The notes beneath the pieces are model-generated. The model saw only the letters and a list, made by a program, of their open reading frames with translations, did no database searches and was not told where the DNA came from. The translations under genes and the position numbers were made by a program. Below, piece after piece: positions 33,338 through 42,579 of a stretch of DNA of 64,000 bases. Source of the DNA: Deltaproteobacteria bacterium (GTDB lineage Bacteria > Myxococcota > Kuafuiibacteriia > Kuafuiibacteriales > Kuafuiibacteriaceae); assembly GCA_016703535.1 (NCBI GenBank), contig JADJBV010000001.1:6066001-6130000 (forward strand), read 5' to 3'. Numbering within the stretch: the first letter of the stretch is position 1; every line of letters begins with the position of its first letter.

Positions 33338-34345
33338 TCAGGGACGGCCGTTGGCGGGGTCGTTGGGCAAAAGAGGGCTGGCCCGGTCGATGGCGAGCCA
33401 GCGGGTGATCGGGATCTGGGCGTGGTAGCCGTCGCTGAAGTTGTCGGCGTAGAGGCCGGCGAAGGCCGCCTCGCCGAAGGCCACCTCGTTGAGCAAAAAG
33501 CCGGTCACGAGCGTGGTGCCCGGATCGCCGAGGAGTGACCAAGGCACGGACAACTCGACCAGGTCTCCGGCTCGGGCCGAGGTCACCGCCCCCACCGTCG
33601 ACCAGACACCTCCGCTGTAGCCTTCCACTGAAGAGAAGGTGCCGTCGATCTTCCAGCGCACGTAGTGGGTGGGCCGAAGCCCGGTCGGGAAGGTCGGCGC
33701 TTGGGTGTTGTAGATCTGGCCGGTGGCGGCGCCGGTGCCGCTGCCGTTGTCCAGGTAGATCAGGACCCAGGCGGTCGGTGAGGTGCCGCTGAGATCCGGG
33801 CCCCGATAACCGAGGTAGAGGTTGGTGGCGTCCCAGGTGACGTAAGCGCTGAAGCCCGCCGAGGTGGTCGGGAAGATCTCGCCGGGCAAGAAGTCATCGG
33901 TGCCATCGACGACCAGGGTGTGAGTGTAGGGGGTAGTGCCGCCATCGTTGACGCCGGTGTCGACCACGCCGGTGTCGATCACGCCGCTGTCGACCACGCC
34001 GGTGTCGATCACGCCGCTGTCGACCATGCCGCTGTCGCTCCCAAGGTCGGCGGCGCCGCTGTCGTCGGGGCCCAGGTCGGGGACGAAGCCATCCGGGGCG
34101 GGGGCGTCGCCGGGTGCGGCGTCGAGATCCACCCCTTGATCGGGATCGCCGCCGCTGTCTTCGTTGACCCCTGAGTCCAGAGGGACCGCGGTGTCGGTGG
34201 TGTTGCCGTCTCGGACCCCAAGATCACGAGGACCACTGTCGACGACCACCCCGCGATCGGTCGGGCCGGGGTCGGTCGCTCCGCTGGTGCAGGCGAGGCC
34301 AGAGACGGCCCAACCCAAGACGTAGAACCAAAAGCCGACGCGCAT
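33338..34345 (-). CDS. Predicted lipoprotein with a repeat tether and a CBM9/DOMON-like domain
   Basis: A protein of 335 residues. The signal ends in VSGLAC. An unusually long tether (about 20-135) is rich in Asp, Gly, Val and Thr and holds six 15-bp repeats encoding pentapeptides such as DTGVV and DSGVI. The C-terminal 190 residues (VTWDATNLYLGYRGPDLSG, WVLIYLDNGSGTG, VELSVPWSLLG) match the sequence style of CBM9-like or DOMON-like beta-sandwich domains that bind sugars or haem. I infer a surface-anchored binding protein. It reads away from tnaA. Confidence 0.7.
   Translation of the reverse strand: MRVGFWFYVLGWAVSGLACTSGATDPGPTDRGVVVDSGPRDLGVRDGNTTDTAVPLDSGVNEDSGGDPDQGVDLDAAPGDAPAPDGFVPDLGPDDSGAADLGSDSGMVDSGVIDTGVVDSGVIDTGVVDTGVNDGGTTPYTHTLVVDGTDDFLPGEIFPTTSAGFSAYVTWDATNLYLGYRGPDLSGTSPTAWVLIYLDNGSGTGAATGQIYNTQAPTFPTGLRPTHYVRWKIDGTFSSVEGYSGGVWSTVGAVTSARAGDLVELSVPWSLLGDPGTTLVTGFLLNEVAFGEAAFAGLYADNFSDGYHAQIPITRWLAIDRASPLLPNDPANGRP
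33951..34040 (-). repeat. Six tandem 15-bp units in a lipoprotein tether
   Basis: Six 15-bp units that differ at one to three bases alternate between two types, encoding DTGVV/DTGVI and DSGVV/DSGVI. They lie in frame in the Asp-rich tether. Confidence 0.85.
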
Positions 34346-34536
34346 CCCTCGCTTCTACTCGATCACTTGTGGACTGGCCAATCGCCGATGGGGTGGGCGG
34401 GTAGCAGAGTGTTCGCCGCGGTTACCTCGGGGCCTCGGGACCGTCGGGTCGAGAGGGGCCGCAGCGCCAAAACAGGCCCCGAATCCCTCGCCGCCTTCCC
34501 GGCCCCGACGTTATGCTGCGCCGCTCCGGAGCCCCC

Positions 34537-35907
34537 ATGTTCAAGACTTTGATCGAACCCTTCCGCATCAAGACCGTGGAGCCGATTCGGCGCACCACCC
34601 CCGACGAACGCCGGGCCGCCTTGGCCGCCGCGGGCAACAACGTCTTTTTGCTGAAGGCCGAAGACGTGTTGATCGATCTGCTCACCGACAGCGGCACCGG
34701 CGCCATGAGCGCGGCCCAGTGGGGTGCCTTGTTGCAAGGGGACGAAAGTTACGCCGGCAGCCGCTCCTACTTTCGCTTCGAGGAGGCGGTCCGCAACATC
34801 ACCCACCGGAAGCACATCATCCCGACCCATCAAGGCCGGGCCGCCGAGCGGATCTTGTTCGGCAGCATCCTCAAGCCGGGCGACCTCGTCCCCAACAACA
34901 CCCACTTCGACACCACCCGAGCCAACGTGGAGGTCATGGGCGCCACCGCCTTGGACCTGGTGATCGCCGAGGGCAAGGTCCCGTCCTTGATCCACCCCTT
35001 CAAGGGCAACCTGGATCTGGCGCGCCTCGAGCGGGTGTTGAGTGAAGATGGCCACAAGGTCCCGCTGGTGATGGTCACGGTGACCAACAACTCGGGGGGC
35101 GGTCAGCCGGTGAGCCTGGAGAACATCCGGGGCATCTCGGCCTTGTGCAAGAAGTTCGACAAGCCGCTGTTCATCGACGCTTGTCGCTTCGCCGAAAACG
35201 CCTGGTTCATCAAACAACGGGAGCCGGGCCAGTCGGAGCGCACGCCCCTCGAGATCGCCCAAGAGATGTTCTCCTTGGCCCAAGGCGCGACCATGAGCGC
35301 CAAAAAAGACGGCCTGGCCAACATCGGCGGCTTCTTGGCCCTCGATCGGGACGACTGGGCCGAACAGTGCCGCAACCTGCTGATCTTGACCGAAGGGTTC
35401 CCGACCTACGGCGGCCTGGCCGGCTACGATCTCGAAGCGATCGCCCAGGGCCTGAAGGAGGTGGTGGACGAGGACTACCTCCGCTACCGGATCCGGGTCA
35501 CCGAATACGTGGGCGAAGCTCTGACCAAAGTTGGAGTGCCGATCCTGCTGCCGACCGGCGGCCACGCGGTCTACCTGGACGCCCGGGCTTTTTTGCCCCA
35601 CGTGCCGCCCCTCGAGTACCCGGGCATCGCGATCATCAACGCCCTTTATCTGGACGGTGGCGTCCGGGGCGTCGAGATCGGCACGGTGATGTTCGGCCAG
35701 AAGCCCGACGGCAGCGAGGCCCCGGCCGCCATGGATCTGGTGCGGCTGGCGATCCCACGGCGGGTCTATACGCAGAGCCACATGGACTACGTGGTGGAGG
35801 CGGTGGCCCACGTTTACGCGCAGAGAGAGAAGCTCCGGGGCTGGCGTATGGTGCACCGCCCCAAGGCGCTGCGGCACTTCACCGCGACCTTCGAGCCGAT
35901 GACCTGA
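34537..35907 (+). CDS. tnaA: Tryptophanase
   Basis: A PLP enzyme that splits tryptophan to indole, pyruvate and ammonia. The protein is 456 residues from ATG at 34537 (another ATG-type start at 34513 would add 8). Motifs: PFRIKTVEPIRRTT, FIDLLTDSGTGA-type start (here LIDLLTDSGTG), SYAGSRSYF, PTHQGRAAE, VTNNSGGGQPVS, FAENAWFIKQRE, and the PLP Lys region MSAKKDG near 253-259. SRSY and VRGVEIG match tryptophanase rather than tyrosine phenol-lyase, where RSMERG is found. PTHQGR(A)AE has Ala where E. coli has Gly. The 167-base leader has a possible Trp-containing short frame (34369-34404). Confidence 0.93.
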   Translation: MFKTLIEPFRIKTVEPIRRTTPDERRAALAAAGNNVFLLKAEDVLIDLLTDSGTGAMSAAQWGALLQGDESYAGSRSYFRFEEAVRNITHRKHIIPTHQGRAAERILFGSILKPGDLVPNNTHFDTTRANVEVMGATALDLVIAEGKVPSLIHPFKGNLDLARLERVLSEDGHKVPLVMVTVTNNSGGGQPVSLENIRGISALCKKFDKPLFIDACRFAENAWFIKQREPGQSERTPLEIAQEMFSLAQGATMSAKKDGLANIGGFLALDRDDWAEQCRNLLILTEGFPTYGGLAGYDLEAIAQGLKEVVDEDYLRYRIRVTEYVGEALTKVGVPILLPTGGHAVYLDARAFLPHVPPLEYPGIAIINALYLDGGVRGVEIGTVMFGQKPDGSEAPAAMDLVRLAIPRRVYTQSHMDYVVEAVAHVYAQREKLRGWRMVHRPKALRHFTATFEPMT

Positions 35908-35909
35908 CC

Positions 35910-36041
35910 GGAAACGATGCGGAAATGAGCGAGGCAATGGAGGGGTGGATCGTCGACCGACATCCACACCTAATATATTGCAATTCATAAACAATTCGTT
36001 TTTCGCTCGCGGAAACGAGTGTGGAAATGAACGAGGCAAAT
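35910..36041. repeat. Pair of imperfect 30-bp direct repeats
   Basis: Two copies of about 30 bp (35910-35938 and 36011-36041) share the core GGAAACGA...GGAAATGA.CGAGGCAA and lie about 100 bases apart. They flank the most AT-rich patch of the window (35970-36005). They sit just before the decayed fic gene and may be remnants of an element boundary. Confidence 0.5.
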
Positions 36042-36085
36042 ACCGGGCCCGGTGGCCACGAGTTGGCGGTGACGTGCTCCCGCAG

Positions 36086-36982
36086 AGCTGGGTCCGGTAT
36101 GACCTCTCGCAGGTCCCTACCAAAGGAGCTGGGCCGACAAGCTCCAGGCGCTCCAGCTCAAGCGTGAGGTGGCCGGCACCTCGCGGATTGAAGGCGCCGA
36201 GTTCACGGAGAAGGAGCTCGAGCGCGCGATGCACGAATCGCCCGAAGAGCTGGAGACCCGGTCACAGAAGCAGGCCGCCGCCGCCAAGAACACCTACCAG
36301 TGGATCGCCGGACTACCCAACGATCGCCCCGTCCCAAGCCCTGGCGCTGCACTACCACTTCGCGGCGATGCACCCGTTTCTCGATGGGAATGGGCGGACT
36401 GCCCGAGCCCTCGAAGCGCTAATGCTCCAGCGTCTGGGCCTTCGCGACACGCTGTTCATCGCGATGTCCAACTACTACTACGAGGAGAAGACGTCGTATC
36501 TCCAGGCGCTGAACGCGGTGAGGACCAAGGACCACGACCTCACCGACTTTTTGGCCTTTGCGCTGAGGGGCATCGAGAGGCAGTGCCGGGCCCTCTTTGA
36601 TGAGATCAACCTGCAGATCAAAAGAGCGATCTTTATCAACACAGCGATGGATCTCTTCGGGAGACTCAGCTCGCCGCGAAAGCGGGTGGTCTCAGAGCGA
36701 CAACTGCGCATCCTCCGCTTGCTCCTTGACCGGGAACTCGCTCTTCCCGAGCTCATGATCACGCTCGAACCCCACTATGCCTTGGGCAACCCAAAGAAGG
36801 CGCTCATTCGAGATCTGAAGTACCTCCTCGAAATGGGGGCCATCGAGGGGCAGTCGCGCTCACCCGAGGGGCTGGTGCTCTGGGCGAACCTCGAATGGCC
36901 CAAGGAGATCGACGACGACAAGTTCCTCGCGGTCCTGAAGAGCTTCCCTGAGAGCAAGGTGCTCGAATTCTTGTCGAGGTAA
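36086..36982 (+). pseudogene. Decayed Fic-family (AMP-transferase) gene with out-of-frame lesions
   Basis: Three segments in two frames rebuild one Fic protein. Frame 2: SWVRYDLSQV (36086 onward). Frame 1: PYQRSWADKLQALQLKREVA and TSRIEGAEFTEKELERAM up to TYQWIAGLPNDRP (about 36112-36318). Frame 2 again: QALALHYHFAAMHPFLDGNG with the Fic motif HPFLDGNGR (about 36327), through to the C-terminal winged-helix part (SERQLRILRLLLDREL) and stop at 36982. The N-terminal SRIEGAEF inhibitory-type motif is retained. As I recall this family, about 60-70 residues are missing before QALALHYHF and some 20 near the start. The base composition differs from its neighbours, suggesting acquisition and decay. 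A rearranged functional form is unlikely. Confidence 0.8.
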
Positions 36983-36984
36983 CG

Positions 36985-38610
36985 TCAGAGGGGGCGGAGG
37001 CCGGGGGCTTCGTGGCCGCTGAGGGCCACATATTCAGTATATCCACCGGTGAAGACCTGGATCCCTTTGGGGGTCAACTCCAAAACTCGATTGGAGAGGG
37101 CGCCCAGGAACCGCCGATCGTGGGAGACGAACAACATGGTGCCTTGGAAGTCGGCCAGGGCCTGGAGCAACATCTCTTTGGTGGCGAGGTCCAAGTGGTT
37201 GGTCGGCTCGTCGAGCACCAAAAAGTTCGGCGGATCGAACAACATCAAGGCCAAGATCAGCCGGGCCTTTTCGCCGCCCGAGAGGACCCGACACGGCTTC
37301 TCCACGTCGTCGCCGCTGAAGCCGAAGCAGCCGGCCAAGGAGCGGAGTGAGCCGATGGTGGCCAGCGGGAAGGACTCGACCAACATCTCCCAGACGGTGC
37401 GTTCGGGGGCGAGCTGATCCATGGCGTGTTGGGCGAAGTAGCCCATCTTGACGCTGGCCCCCACCGTGACCTGACCGCTGTCGGGTTCGGTTTGACCGGC
37501 GATCATCTTGAGCAAGGTGGACTTGCCGGCGCCGTTGACGCCCATGACACACCAACGTTCGCCGCGGCGGAGCAACAGATCGAGGCCGTTGTAGATCACC
37601 CGCTGGCCGTAGGCCTTCTTCACCTGATCGAAGCGGGCTACGTCATCGCCGGAGCGGGCCGCGGGCTTGAACTTGAAGACCAAGGTCTCCCGGGTTTTGG
37701 GCGGCTCGACCTTCTCGATCTTGTCGAGCTTCTTGATCCGGGACTGGACCTGGGCCGCCTTGGCCGCTTGGGCCTTGAAGCGTTCGATGAAACGGGACTC
37801 CTTGGCCAACATCGCCTGTTGGCGCTCGTATTGGGCCTGGGCCTGACGTTCGGAGATCGCCCGCTGTTGTTCGTAGAAGTCGTAGTCGCCGGTGTAGGTG
37901 GTCAACTCTCCGGCGTCGATCTCGATGATCTTGTTGACGACCCGGTTCATGAACTCTCGATCGTGGGAGGTCATCAGCAGCGCGCCTTCGAAGTCGGCCA
38001 AAAAGCCCTCCAACCAGATCAGAGACTCGAGGTCCAAGTGGTTGGACGGTTCGTCGAGCAACATCACGTTGGGGCGCAACAACAAGATGCGGGCCAAAGC
38101 CACCCGCATCTTCCAACCGCCGGACAACTTGCCGACGTCGGCGTCCATCTGATCTTGTTCGAAGCCGAGGCCGGACAAGATCGCCCGGGCCTTGCCGTCT
38201 AGGGCGTAGCCGTCCAGTTCGTCGAAGCGGGACTGGACCTCACCGAAGCGGTTCACCAGCCGATCGAGCTCCACTGGATCGGTGGTGTTGGCCAACGCCT
38301 GCTCCAGGTGGGCCAACTCGGCCCCGACCTCGGCCACCACGCCGGCGCCGGCCATCACCTCGGCCACCACCGGTCGGCCCGACATGTCGCCGACGTCTTG
38401 GCTGAAGTAGCCGAGGGTGACGCCCCGATCGATCATCACCTGACCTTCGTCGGGCTCCTCTTCCTTCATGATCATCCGAAAGAGGGTCGACTTGCCGGCG
38501 CCGTTGGGGCCGATCAGGCCGATCTTCTCGCCGCGTTGGATCGCCGCTGAGGCCTCTAAAAAGAGGATCTGTTTGCCGCGGGAGTAGCCGATGTTGTCGA
38601 GCCGGATCAC
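36985..38610 (-). CDS. ABC-F family ATPase
   Basis: A protein of 541 residues from GTG at 38610, where homology begins (IRLDNIGYSRGKQILF). Two ABC cassettes: Walker A IGPNGAGKSTL and VNGAGKSTLL, signature LSGGWKMRVALA and LSGGEKARLILA, Walker B VMLLDEPSNHLDL and LVLDEPTNHLDL. The linker of about 80 charged residues between cassettes is the P-site tRNA-interaction motif of ABC-F proteins, which act on ribosomes and not in transport. The subgroup (Uup, EttA, YbiT-like) cannot be fixed here. There is no membrane segment. Confidence 0.93.
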   Translation of the reverse strand: MIRLDNIGYSRGKQILFLEASAAIQRGEKIGLIGPNGAGKSTLFRMIMKEEEPDEGQVMIDRGVTLGYFSQDVGDMSGRPVVAEVMAGAGVVAEVGAELAHLEQALANTTDPVELDRLVNRFGEVQSRFDELDGYALDGKARAILSGLGFEQDQMDADVGKLSGGWKMRVALARILLLRPNVMLLDEPSNHLDLESLIWLEGFLADFEGALLMTSHDREFMNRVVNKIIEIDAGELTTYTGDYDFYEQQRAISERQAQAQYERQQAMLAKESRFIERFKAQAAKAAQVQSRIKKLDKIEKVEPPKTRETLVFKFKPAARSGDDVARFDQVKKAYGQRVIYNGLDLLLRRGERWCVMGVNGAGKSTLLKMIAGQTEPDSGQVTVGASVKMGYFAQHAMDQLAPERTVWEMLVESFPLATIGSLRSLAGCFGFSGDDVEKPCRVLSGGEKARLILALMLFDPPNFLVLDEPTNHLDLATKEMLLQALADFQGTMLFVSHDRRFLGALSNRVLELTPKGIQVFTGGYTEYVALSGHEAPGLRPL

Positions 38611-38832
38611 CGCCCTCGCGTACCGGTTTGGATCGACCTCGTCGAGGCGGTTGCGATCCTGATAAACCCTGTCGATGGTCGAGGAATCAGGGGGTTCTGA
38701 GGCTGACCTCGACAGCGGTAAGCGGACGTGGGACAGCTCTTGGTCAATTTCGTTCGAGCCCTTGGTCTTCGGATCATTGGCGCGTGAAACAACGTCCTCG
38801 AGCCCCCTGTGGGGCATCGGGTGGAGGTGCAG

Positions 38833-39018
38833 ATGGCAGGTGCGGGACACGTTACGGGCGCAAAGCGTCAAAAAGAGCGTCAGCGGGCCGAAAAGCGACA
38901 GCAAAAGGCCGAAAAGAAGGAAAAACGGAAGGCCGAAAAGGTAGCCCGGCCGGAGTCCGACGGAACCGATCCTGATATCGCCGGCATTGTCCTCGGTGAA
39001 CAGCCGCGGATCGAGTGA
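38833..39018 (+). CDS. Small Lys/Arg/Glu-rich protein coupled to the desaturase
   Basis: A protein of 61 residues from ATG at 38833. It is a charged helix (KRQKERQRAEKRQQKAEKKE) followed by an acidic tail with DPDIAGIVLGEQPRIE. Its stop overlaps the GTG start of the desaturase gene (GTGA at 39015), which favours translation coupling. Small highly charged proteins of this kind are known in Myxococcota, but the role is unknown to me. A short hairpin (GCCCC-CTGT-GGGGC at 38802-38815) precedes it. Confidence 0.55.
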   Translation: MAGAGHVTGAKRQKERQRAEKRQQKAEKKEKRKAEKVARPESDGTDPDIAGIVLGEQPRIE

Positions 39019-40148
39019 CGGCAACTGCGACGCTCCGGGTGACCGGAGACGAAGGGGCGGCCCCCCCGGCCGGCGCCCTGGCATCGCCCGAGCGGCTCAA
39101 GTTCGAGCCTGACTCGGGCTTTTACGCTCAACTGAAGGATGAAGCGGACGCGTATTTTGCGCGAACCGGCTTGTCGCCGAAAGACGCTCCGGCCCTCTAC
39201 CGCAAGACCGCGATCATCTTCGCCTGGTTCTTGTCCTCGTACTTGTACCTGGTCTTCGGGGCCAACACGTGGTGGCAAGCCGGCCTGGCGGCGGTCTCTT
39301 TGGGCCTTTCGGTCAGCGGGATCGGCTTCGCGATCCAACACGACGCCAACCACCACGCGTACTCGAAGCAGCGGTGGGTCAATGGCCTGCTCGGCTTCAG
39401 CTTGGACGTGGTGGGCGGCAGCTCGTACATCTGGCGCTACAAGCACAACGTCTTTCACCACACCTTCCCCAACTTGGCGGGCGCCGACGACGACATCGAT
39501 CTGCGGCCCTTCGCTCGCTTGGCCCCGGCCCAACCGCGGCGATCGCTGCATCGCTTCCAACAGTATTATATGTGGGCGCTCTACGGCTTCCTCGCGCCCA
39601 AGTGGCACTTCGTCGACGACTACAAGAACCTGATCAACGGACGGATCGGCCCTCATCGCCTCCCTCGCCCTCGGGGCGCGGCGATGGTCGCGTTTTTTGG
39701 CTTCAAGTTGTTCTTCATGACCTGGGCCTTTGTGGTGCCGATGTTTTTCCATCCCTGGTGGATGGTGTTGGGCGGGTACGCGTTGGCAGCCGGCGTCACC
39801 GGCACCAGCTTGGCGATCGTCTTTCAGTTGGCCCACTGCGTGGACGGGGCCGACTTCCCGGCGCCTCCCGAAGGGCAGTCGATCGGGATGCCGTTCGCTG
39901 AACACCAGGTGCGGACCTCGGTCGACTTCGCGGACGGCAATCGCCTCTTGACCTGGTACCTGGGCGGCCTGAACTACCAGGTGGTCCATCACCTCTTCCC
40001 CCACGTGTGCCACGCCCACTATCCGGCCCTGGCCAAGGTGGTGGCCAAGGTCTGCGAAGAACGGGGCGTGCGCTACCGGCACGAGCCGACCTTGAGCGGC
40101 GCCTTGGCGGCCCACTTCCGTTGGCTGCGGCAGATGGGCGAGGCTTGA
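39015..40148 (+). CDS. Membrane fatty acid desaturase
   Basis: A protein of 377 residues. The three histidine boxes of membrane di-iron desaturases are clear: HDANHH at 109-114, HNVFHH at 144-149 and QVVHH near 322-326. The last box starting with Gln is characteristic of front-end (delta-6 type) and linoleoyl-type desaturases. Hydrophobic segments lie at about 67-100, and two more around 225-260. No cytochrome b5 domain is fused. The regiochemistry cannot be decided from sequence. The start is GTG at 39015, overlapping the small upstream gene. Confidence 0.92.
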   Translation: MTATATLRVTGDEGAAPPAGALASPERLKFEPDSGFYAQLKDEADAYFARTGLSPKDAPALYRKTAIIFAWFLSSYLYLVFGANTWWQAGLAAVSLGLSVSGIGFAIQHDANHHAYSKQRWVNGLLGFSLDVVGGSSYIWRYKHNVFHHTFPNLAGADDDIDLRPFARLAPAQPRRSLHRFQQYYMWALYGFLAPKWHFVDDYKNLINGRIGPHRLPRPRGAAMVAFFGFKLFFMTWAFVVPMFFHPWWMVLGGYALAAGVTGTSLAIVFQLAHCVDGADFPAPPEGQSIGMPFAEHQVRTSVDFADGNRLLTWYLGGLNYQVVHHLFPHVCHAHYPALAKVVAKVCEERGVRYRHEPTLSGALAAHFRWLRQMGEA

Positions 40149-40179
40149 CCTCGGGCCGAGCCGCGGCTCTCCTGTTCGG

Positions 40180-41496
40180 GTGAAGTTCGGGGTCTGGCTG
40201 CTCCTGCCATGCTTGGCCGCCTGTCCGGCCAAAGAGACCGTAGTGCCGGCCGACGCCAAAGCCGTCCCCTTCCCCCTTTACCAATATGTGGCGCGGCTGG
40301 AGCACCCGGCGGCGCCGATCCGCCAGGCCGCAGGGAACGACCTGGACGCCTACACGAGTGACGGCCTGTCGCTCGAACACGCTCGTTGGATGTTGCGGGC
40401 CGCGCGCCGTTCTTTCCTGGATCCCAGCGTACCGCAGCGGATGGTCGCCTGGGGCTCCCGCGGTTTCGTCGGTCCGGAGATTGTCCCCGCGATCGCCGAG
40501 GTGTTCGTCGAGTTGCCCCCCGAAGGGCAGGCCGAGGCGTTGACCTGGTTGACCAAGATCAAAGACCCGGCGGCCTCAACCGCCTTCGTCAAGCTCCTCG
40601 AGCCGCTGCCCCTCAGCGATGAGGCCTGGCTGGATCTGACGATGTTGCGAGAAGAGCCCCGGGACGCCCAACACTACTTCCCCGCGCTCTTTCGAAGGCT
40701 CGACAGCGGAGACTGGTTCGAGATCACCCACACCACCTTGGCCTATCTGGAGGCCGGGGCCCTGACGCCCGACGTGGCGAGCCGCGCCTTCCCCGGACTA
40801 CTGGAGCGATGGCGGCAAATTCGTCCGGCCTTACGGACCGCCGACGGCCGTCGAGGGATGGAGTGGCGTTGGGATCCGGACTACTCGAGCCCGCGGGCCG
40901 ACGCCGCCTTGTTGTTGGACGTGTTCGGTCACCTCCCGGGCGCGGCGAGTGAAGCGGTCCTCAAAGAGGCGATGAAGCTGCGGGACCCTCGGCTCTTGGT
41001 CTTCGCCACCACCGCGGCTTTGCAAGTTGGCTTGCAAGTGCCCGGCGAGCGGATCGCGCAAACCGCCGCCTTCGCCGAGGTTCGTTGTCTGCTCTACGAA
41101 CGGCTGGCCAACCTGGAGCAGCTGGAGCGGATGCCCGAGGTCCACCGGACTCAGGCCGCTTTGGCCGAAGGTGACCTGGCCCGCTGGTTGAGCCACCCCG
41201 ACGAGCTGGGCCGGGCCCCCGACCAGCTGGAGCTCTTTCGGGTCGAGCACCACTCGAATGAGGAGGGCCAACCCCAAGCATGGTTTCTATTCCGGTTTCG
41301 GACCGAGGCGCCTCATCCCTTGGCCGAACGGGGCTGGATGGCTGGCGTTGCCGGGCCTTACCCGCCGGACGTGGTGGCGACCACCGGCTCTGGCACCTTC
41401 ACCGACTTCGTCTCATGGCGTGAGCTGGAGCCCGACGAACATTCCCAAGACCTGCGGGCGCGGAGTCAGCCGCCGGTCGACGACGGCGACGACTAA
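40180..41496 (+). CDS. Predicted lipoprotein, HEAT-like helical
   Basis: A protein of 438 residues from GTG at 40180. The signal is KFGVWLLLPCLAAC. The body is mostly helical with repeat units of about 35-40 residues resembling HEAT-type repeats (VGPEIVPAIAEVFVELPPE, AASTAFVKLLEPLPLSDEAW). No family was identified. It carries an exact copy of the window's palindrome at 41022-41035. The gene lies in a run of five consecutive plus-strand secreted-protein genes. Confidence 0.6.
   Translation: MKFGVWLLLPCLAACPAKETVVPADAKAVPFPLYQYVARLEHPAAPIRQAAGNDLDAYTSDGLSLEHARWMLRAARRSFLDPSVPQRMVAWGSRGFVGPEIVPAIAEVFVELPPEGQAEALTWLTKIKDPAASTAFVKLLEPLPLSDEAWLDLTMLREEPRDAQHYFPALFRRLDSGDWFEITHTTLAYLEAGALTPDVASRAFPGLLERWRQIRPALRTADGRRGMEWRWDPDYSSPRADAALLLDVFGHLPGAASEAVLKEAMKLRDPRLLVFATTAALQVGLQVPGERIAQTAAFAEVRCLLYERLANLEQLERMPEVHRTQAALAEGDLARWLSHPDELGRAPDQLELFRVEHHSNEEGQPQAWFLFRFRTEAPHPLAERGWMAGVAGPYPPDVVATTGSGTFTDFVSWRELEPDEHSQDLRARSQPPVDDGDD
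41022..41035. repeat. GCAAG-N4-CTTGC palindrome, site 8
   Basis: Exact copy with spacer TTGG, read as L-Q-V-G-L-Q in the HEAT-like lipoprotein gene. Confidence 0.8.
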
Positions 41497-41553
41497 GGGC
41501 CCACGAAACAAGACGAGACGACCCGACGCACCGCCTGGTATAGCGAGGGAGTG

Positions 41554-42579
41554 ATGCTTCGGTCTTTGCTGCTGTTGTTTCTGCTCACCGCCGTCGTCGC
41601 CTGTGGCGGTGAAGACGAGGTCGAGGACTTTGGCGACGGCTCGCCCAGCGACTCGGGGATCCGGCGCGACACCGGCACGGCCGACCTGGGCTTTGACCTG
41701 GACGCCGCACCCTCGGACTCCGGGGTGCCCTTCGACGCGGGCTTTGACGACGCGGGCCAGCCGGTCGACGTGGGCTTCCCGCCGGATTCGGGCACGCCCG
41801 CTGACTCGGGCCAACCCGTCGACGTGGGCTTCCCGCCGGACTCGGGCACACCCACCGACTCGGGCCCGCCCACCGACTCGGGCACACCCAACGACTCAGG
41901 CGCACCTACCGACGTGGGCTTCCCGGACAGCGGCACGGTGGCCGACCTGAGCGACGACTTCGCCGGCAACAACCTCAACGGCGCCTGGTCGGTCTTTCAC
42001 CCCGAGTTGTTGAACGTCGCCGTCAGCGGCGGCAGCCTGCGGATGAGCGTCATTCAACACGCGCTGTGGTTCCAAAACGACGAAGGGACCCTGATCTACA
42101 AAAACGTGACCGGCGACTTCAAGTTGACCAGCGCCGTACAAGCCCGCCGCACCACCAACTCCAACCTGGCGGCCGATCGTTACGTGCACCTCGGCGGCCT
42201 GATGGCCCGGGATGGCAACAGCGCCAGCGAAAACTACGTCTTCATCGTGGTGGGCTACGACGAAAACGATCTTTCGGTGGAGACCAAAACCACCGTCAAC
42301 GGCAACAGCACCTTCGTGGGGCCGAGCTGGCCGAGCGGCGACGCCGAGCTGAGGCTCTGCCGCGTGGGCAACACCTTCGTGGTCTACAAGCGCGCCATCG
42401 GCGCCGGCAGCTGGACCGAAGCCGCCCGTTGGGATCGCCCTGATCTGCCGGCCACCTTGCAGGTTGGCCCCAACGCCTACGCCTTCGCCACCGGGATGCC
42501 CGGCGCCCCCGACTTGACCGTCAACTTCGACGCCGCGGTCTTCGCGCCCGTGTCGGGGTTGGCCGACTGTGCGAACTAG
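41554..42579 (+). CDS. Predicted lipoprotein with an Asp-rich repeat tether and a concanavalin-like domain
   Basis: A protein of 341 residues from ATG at 41554 (GTG at 41551 is adjacent). The signal ends in TAVVAC. The tether from 20 to about 130 has DSG/DVG-rich units, including two 54-bp repeats (unit VDVGFPPDSGTPADSGQ). The C-terminal 210 residues (SDDFAGNNLNGAWSVFHPEL, FKLTSAVQARR, HLGGLMARDGNSASENYVFI) look like a DUF1349/LamG-type lectin fold. I infer sugar or protein binding at the surface. The stop overlaps the next start by 11 bases. Confidence 0.75.
   Translation: MLRSLLLLFLLTAVVACGGEDEVEDFGDGSPSDSGIRRDTGTADLGFDLDAAPSDSGVPFDAGFDDAGQPVDVGFPPDSGTPADSGQPVDVGFPPDSGTPTDSGPPTDSGTPNDSGAPTDVGFPDSGTVADLSDDFAGNNLNGAWSVFHPELLNVAVSGGSLRMSVIQHALWFQNDEGTLIYKNVTGDFKLTSAVQARRTTNSNLAADRYVHLGGLMARDGNSASENYVFIVVGYDENDLSVETKTTVNGNSTFVGPSWPSGDAELRLCRVGNTFVVYKRAIGAGSWTEAARWDRPDLPATLQVGPNAYAFATGMPGAPDLTVNFDAAVFAPVSGLADCAN
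41764..41871 (+). repeat. Two 54-bp direct repeats in a lipoprotein tether
   Basis: Two nearly identical 54-bp units encode an 18-residue DVGFPPDSG-type block each. A further partial copy (DVGFPDSG) follows at about 41912. Confidence 0.75.

Noticed and set aside
34513..35907. Tyrosine phenol-lyase as identity of the PLP enzyme
   Set aside because: SRSYF and VEIG at the discriminating positions agree with tryptophanase.
36086..36982. Intact Fic gene with an internal frameshift signal
   Set aside because: Material is missing between the segments, so programmed frameshifting would not restore a complete domain.
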